Shown here: piece after piece, positions 63,295 through 64,000 of the stretch
How positions within the stretch are numbered: the first letter of the stretch is position 1
Layout: each line of letters starts with the position of its first letter
Assembly: GCF_052161655.1 (NCBI RefSeq)
Contig: NZ_CP197418.1
Location: forward strand, 1,364,001-1,428,000
DNA length: 64,000 nucleotides
Reading direction: 5' to 3'
DNA from: Novipirellula sp052161655
GTDB lineage: Bacteria > Planctomycetota > Planctomycetia > Pirellulales > Pirellulaceae
Translations under genes and position numbers: made by a program
Notes under the pieces: model-generated
Database searches by the model: none
The model's input: only the letters and a program-made list of their open reading frames with translations
Told to the model about the DNA's origin: nothing

Positions 63295-64000
63295 TCGCGG
63301 GTTATGTGATTTCGAATCCGAGCTGCCGTCAATTCGCGGGGCGTTGATCTGCGGGGCGTTGATCCGCTGAAGTTTGCTCGTTTTTTGCAGGTAACCGTGG
63401 CATATCGAGATCAAGCGGGCATCTGCCGCCGCACATTGGATTCCGCTTTCCAACAAGGCATCGAGTGTCTGTTGGCAGTCGAAGCGACCGTGAATCCCAC
63501 GATTATCTGGTGTGGCTAACCGGGGCATCATGATATCGGCGAGTACGTTCAATCCCTCTGCCGATTCATCAGTTTGCTTGGCTAAGTCAGCCAATCGCTC
63601 TCGCCACGGTTCGATGTCAATCCATTGGACATTGGCCCCGCCGTCACGCATCCAATCCGCCAGTGCGTCTGCGGTCAGCGGATGAGGGTTCGTCAGATGA
63701 AAGATATTTCCCCGATTCTGTTTTTGCTGAGCCAGGTATACGATCGCCTTGGAGACAAAGTCGACGGGCGTCACATCAAGTTCGAAATCGCGAAACGGGG
63801 CTGCGCCGACCAATAAGCAAGCTCGGACTATTTGATGCAGCAGATCGTCGACATTGGCAATTCCGGTCTCGCTGTGCCCTGTCACATGTCCCGGGCGATA
63901 GATCGTTACGGGCAACCCACGTCTTCTCGCCTCTTCGAGCATCCGTTCGGTGACCCATTTGGTTTGGGAATATCCGTACAACAAATCCTCGCATCGCGGC
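63253..64000 (-). CDS. Thioester-reductase / SDR domain protein (5' partial)
   Basis: The visible part is the end of an extended short-chain dehydrogenase: LLYGYSQTKWVTERML carries the catalytic Tyr-x3-Lys, followed by VTIYRPGHVTGHSETG, the DVTPVDFVSKAIVYLAQ segment and a C-terminal lid. This pattern is that of thioester-reductase domains (Pfam NAD_binding_4-like) that release aldehydes or alcohols from NRPS/PKS carrier proteins. The frame is open to the window edge, so a large synthetase may lie to the right. The last about 35 residues (LQRINAPQINAPRIDGSSDS) are low-complexity. Its end overlaps the convergent condensation-like gene by 42 bp. Confidence 0.8.
   Translation of the reverse strand, partial: PRCEDLLYGYSQTKWVTERMLEEARRRGLPVTIYRPGHVTGHSETGIANVDDLLHQIVRACLLVGAAPFRDFELDVTPVDFVSKAIVYLAQQKQNRGNIFHLTNPHPLTADALADWMRDGGANVQWIDIEPWRERLADLAKQTDESAEGLNVLADIMMPRLATPDNRGIHGRFDCQQTLDALLESGIQCAAADARLISICHGYLQKTSKLQRINAPQINAPRIDGSSDSKSHNPRLNTLIQAGNEKVH

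Overview
This window comes from a planctomycete chromosome, most likely close to Rhodopirellula/Rubripirellula. The markers are lineage-typical families: an adjacent DUF1552/DUF1592 pair, a DUF1559 prepilin-like protein, a large dockerin protein opening with the LEPRxLL-like surface leader, EF-hand secreted proteins and GH15-like and SGNH hydrolases. Shine-Dalgarno signals are weak, TTG starts occur, and short palindromic repeats are very dense. Everything here is read from the sequence alone; no database search was run.

Layout. 0-4.8 kb: a PAS histidine kinase (5' end outside the window), then a tightly overlapping group 3b-type NiFe hydrogenase operon (FAD/NAD subunit, small subunit, large subunit, maturation protease). 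5-9 kb: universal stress protein, a glutaredoxin-like/CcdA-type membrane redox fusion, cardiolipin synthase. 9.5-15.7 kb: small housekeeping and hypothetical genes, an HD hydrolase, a Tat-exported endo/exonuclease/phosphatase, a DUF2235 hydrolase, a 36-residue lysine-rich protein next to a cold-shock protein. 15.9-22.9 kb: a repeat-rich island bounded by two near-identical inverted IS481-like elements (1363 bp each), each inserted with about 5 bp duplications into members of the same dispersed repeat. Between them lie a GxxExxY nuclease-fold gene inside an array of TIR-bounded repeats, a small conserved hypothetical and an HNH endonuclease. 23-41 kb: DUF1592/DUF1552 pair, membrane protein, GH15-like enzyme, SGNH esterase, EF-hand protein, dockerin protein, CPA2 antiporter, LysR regulator, small lipoprotein, DUF1559 protein. 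41.9-64 kb: a secretion and sugar-decoration region with a SyrD/PvdE-like ABC exporter, MacA-like and MacB-like proteins, a TolC-like lipoprotein, about eight glycosyltransferases, two sulfotransferases, a stand-alone condensation-fold acyltransferase, and at the edge the end of a thioester-reductase domain of the sort that terminates NRPS/PKS proteins.

How the parts fit. The last 22 kb look like the export and tailoring flank of a biosynthetic locus continuing to the right; exporter composition parallels pyoverdine secretion (PvdE plus PvdRT-OpmQ), which is an inference from families only. The most unusual structure is at 18.4-19.9 kb: several 136-bp units with about 30-bp imperfect terminal inverted repeats, spaced at about 196 bp, and one unit of 524 bp with the same ends in which the GxxExxY gene fills the middle. 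The 136-bp units look like gene-less derivatives of the 524-bp unit, which suggests a small mobile or amplifying element built around a GxxExxY nuclease.
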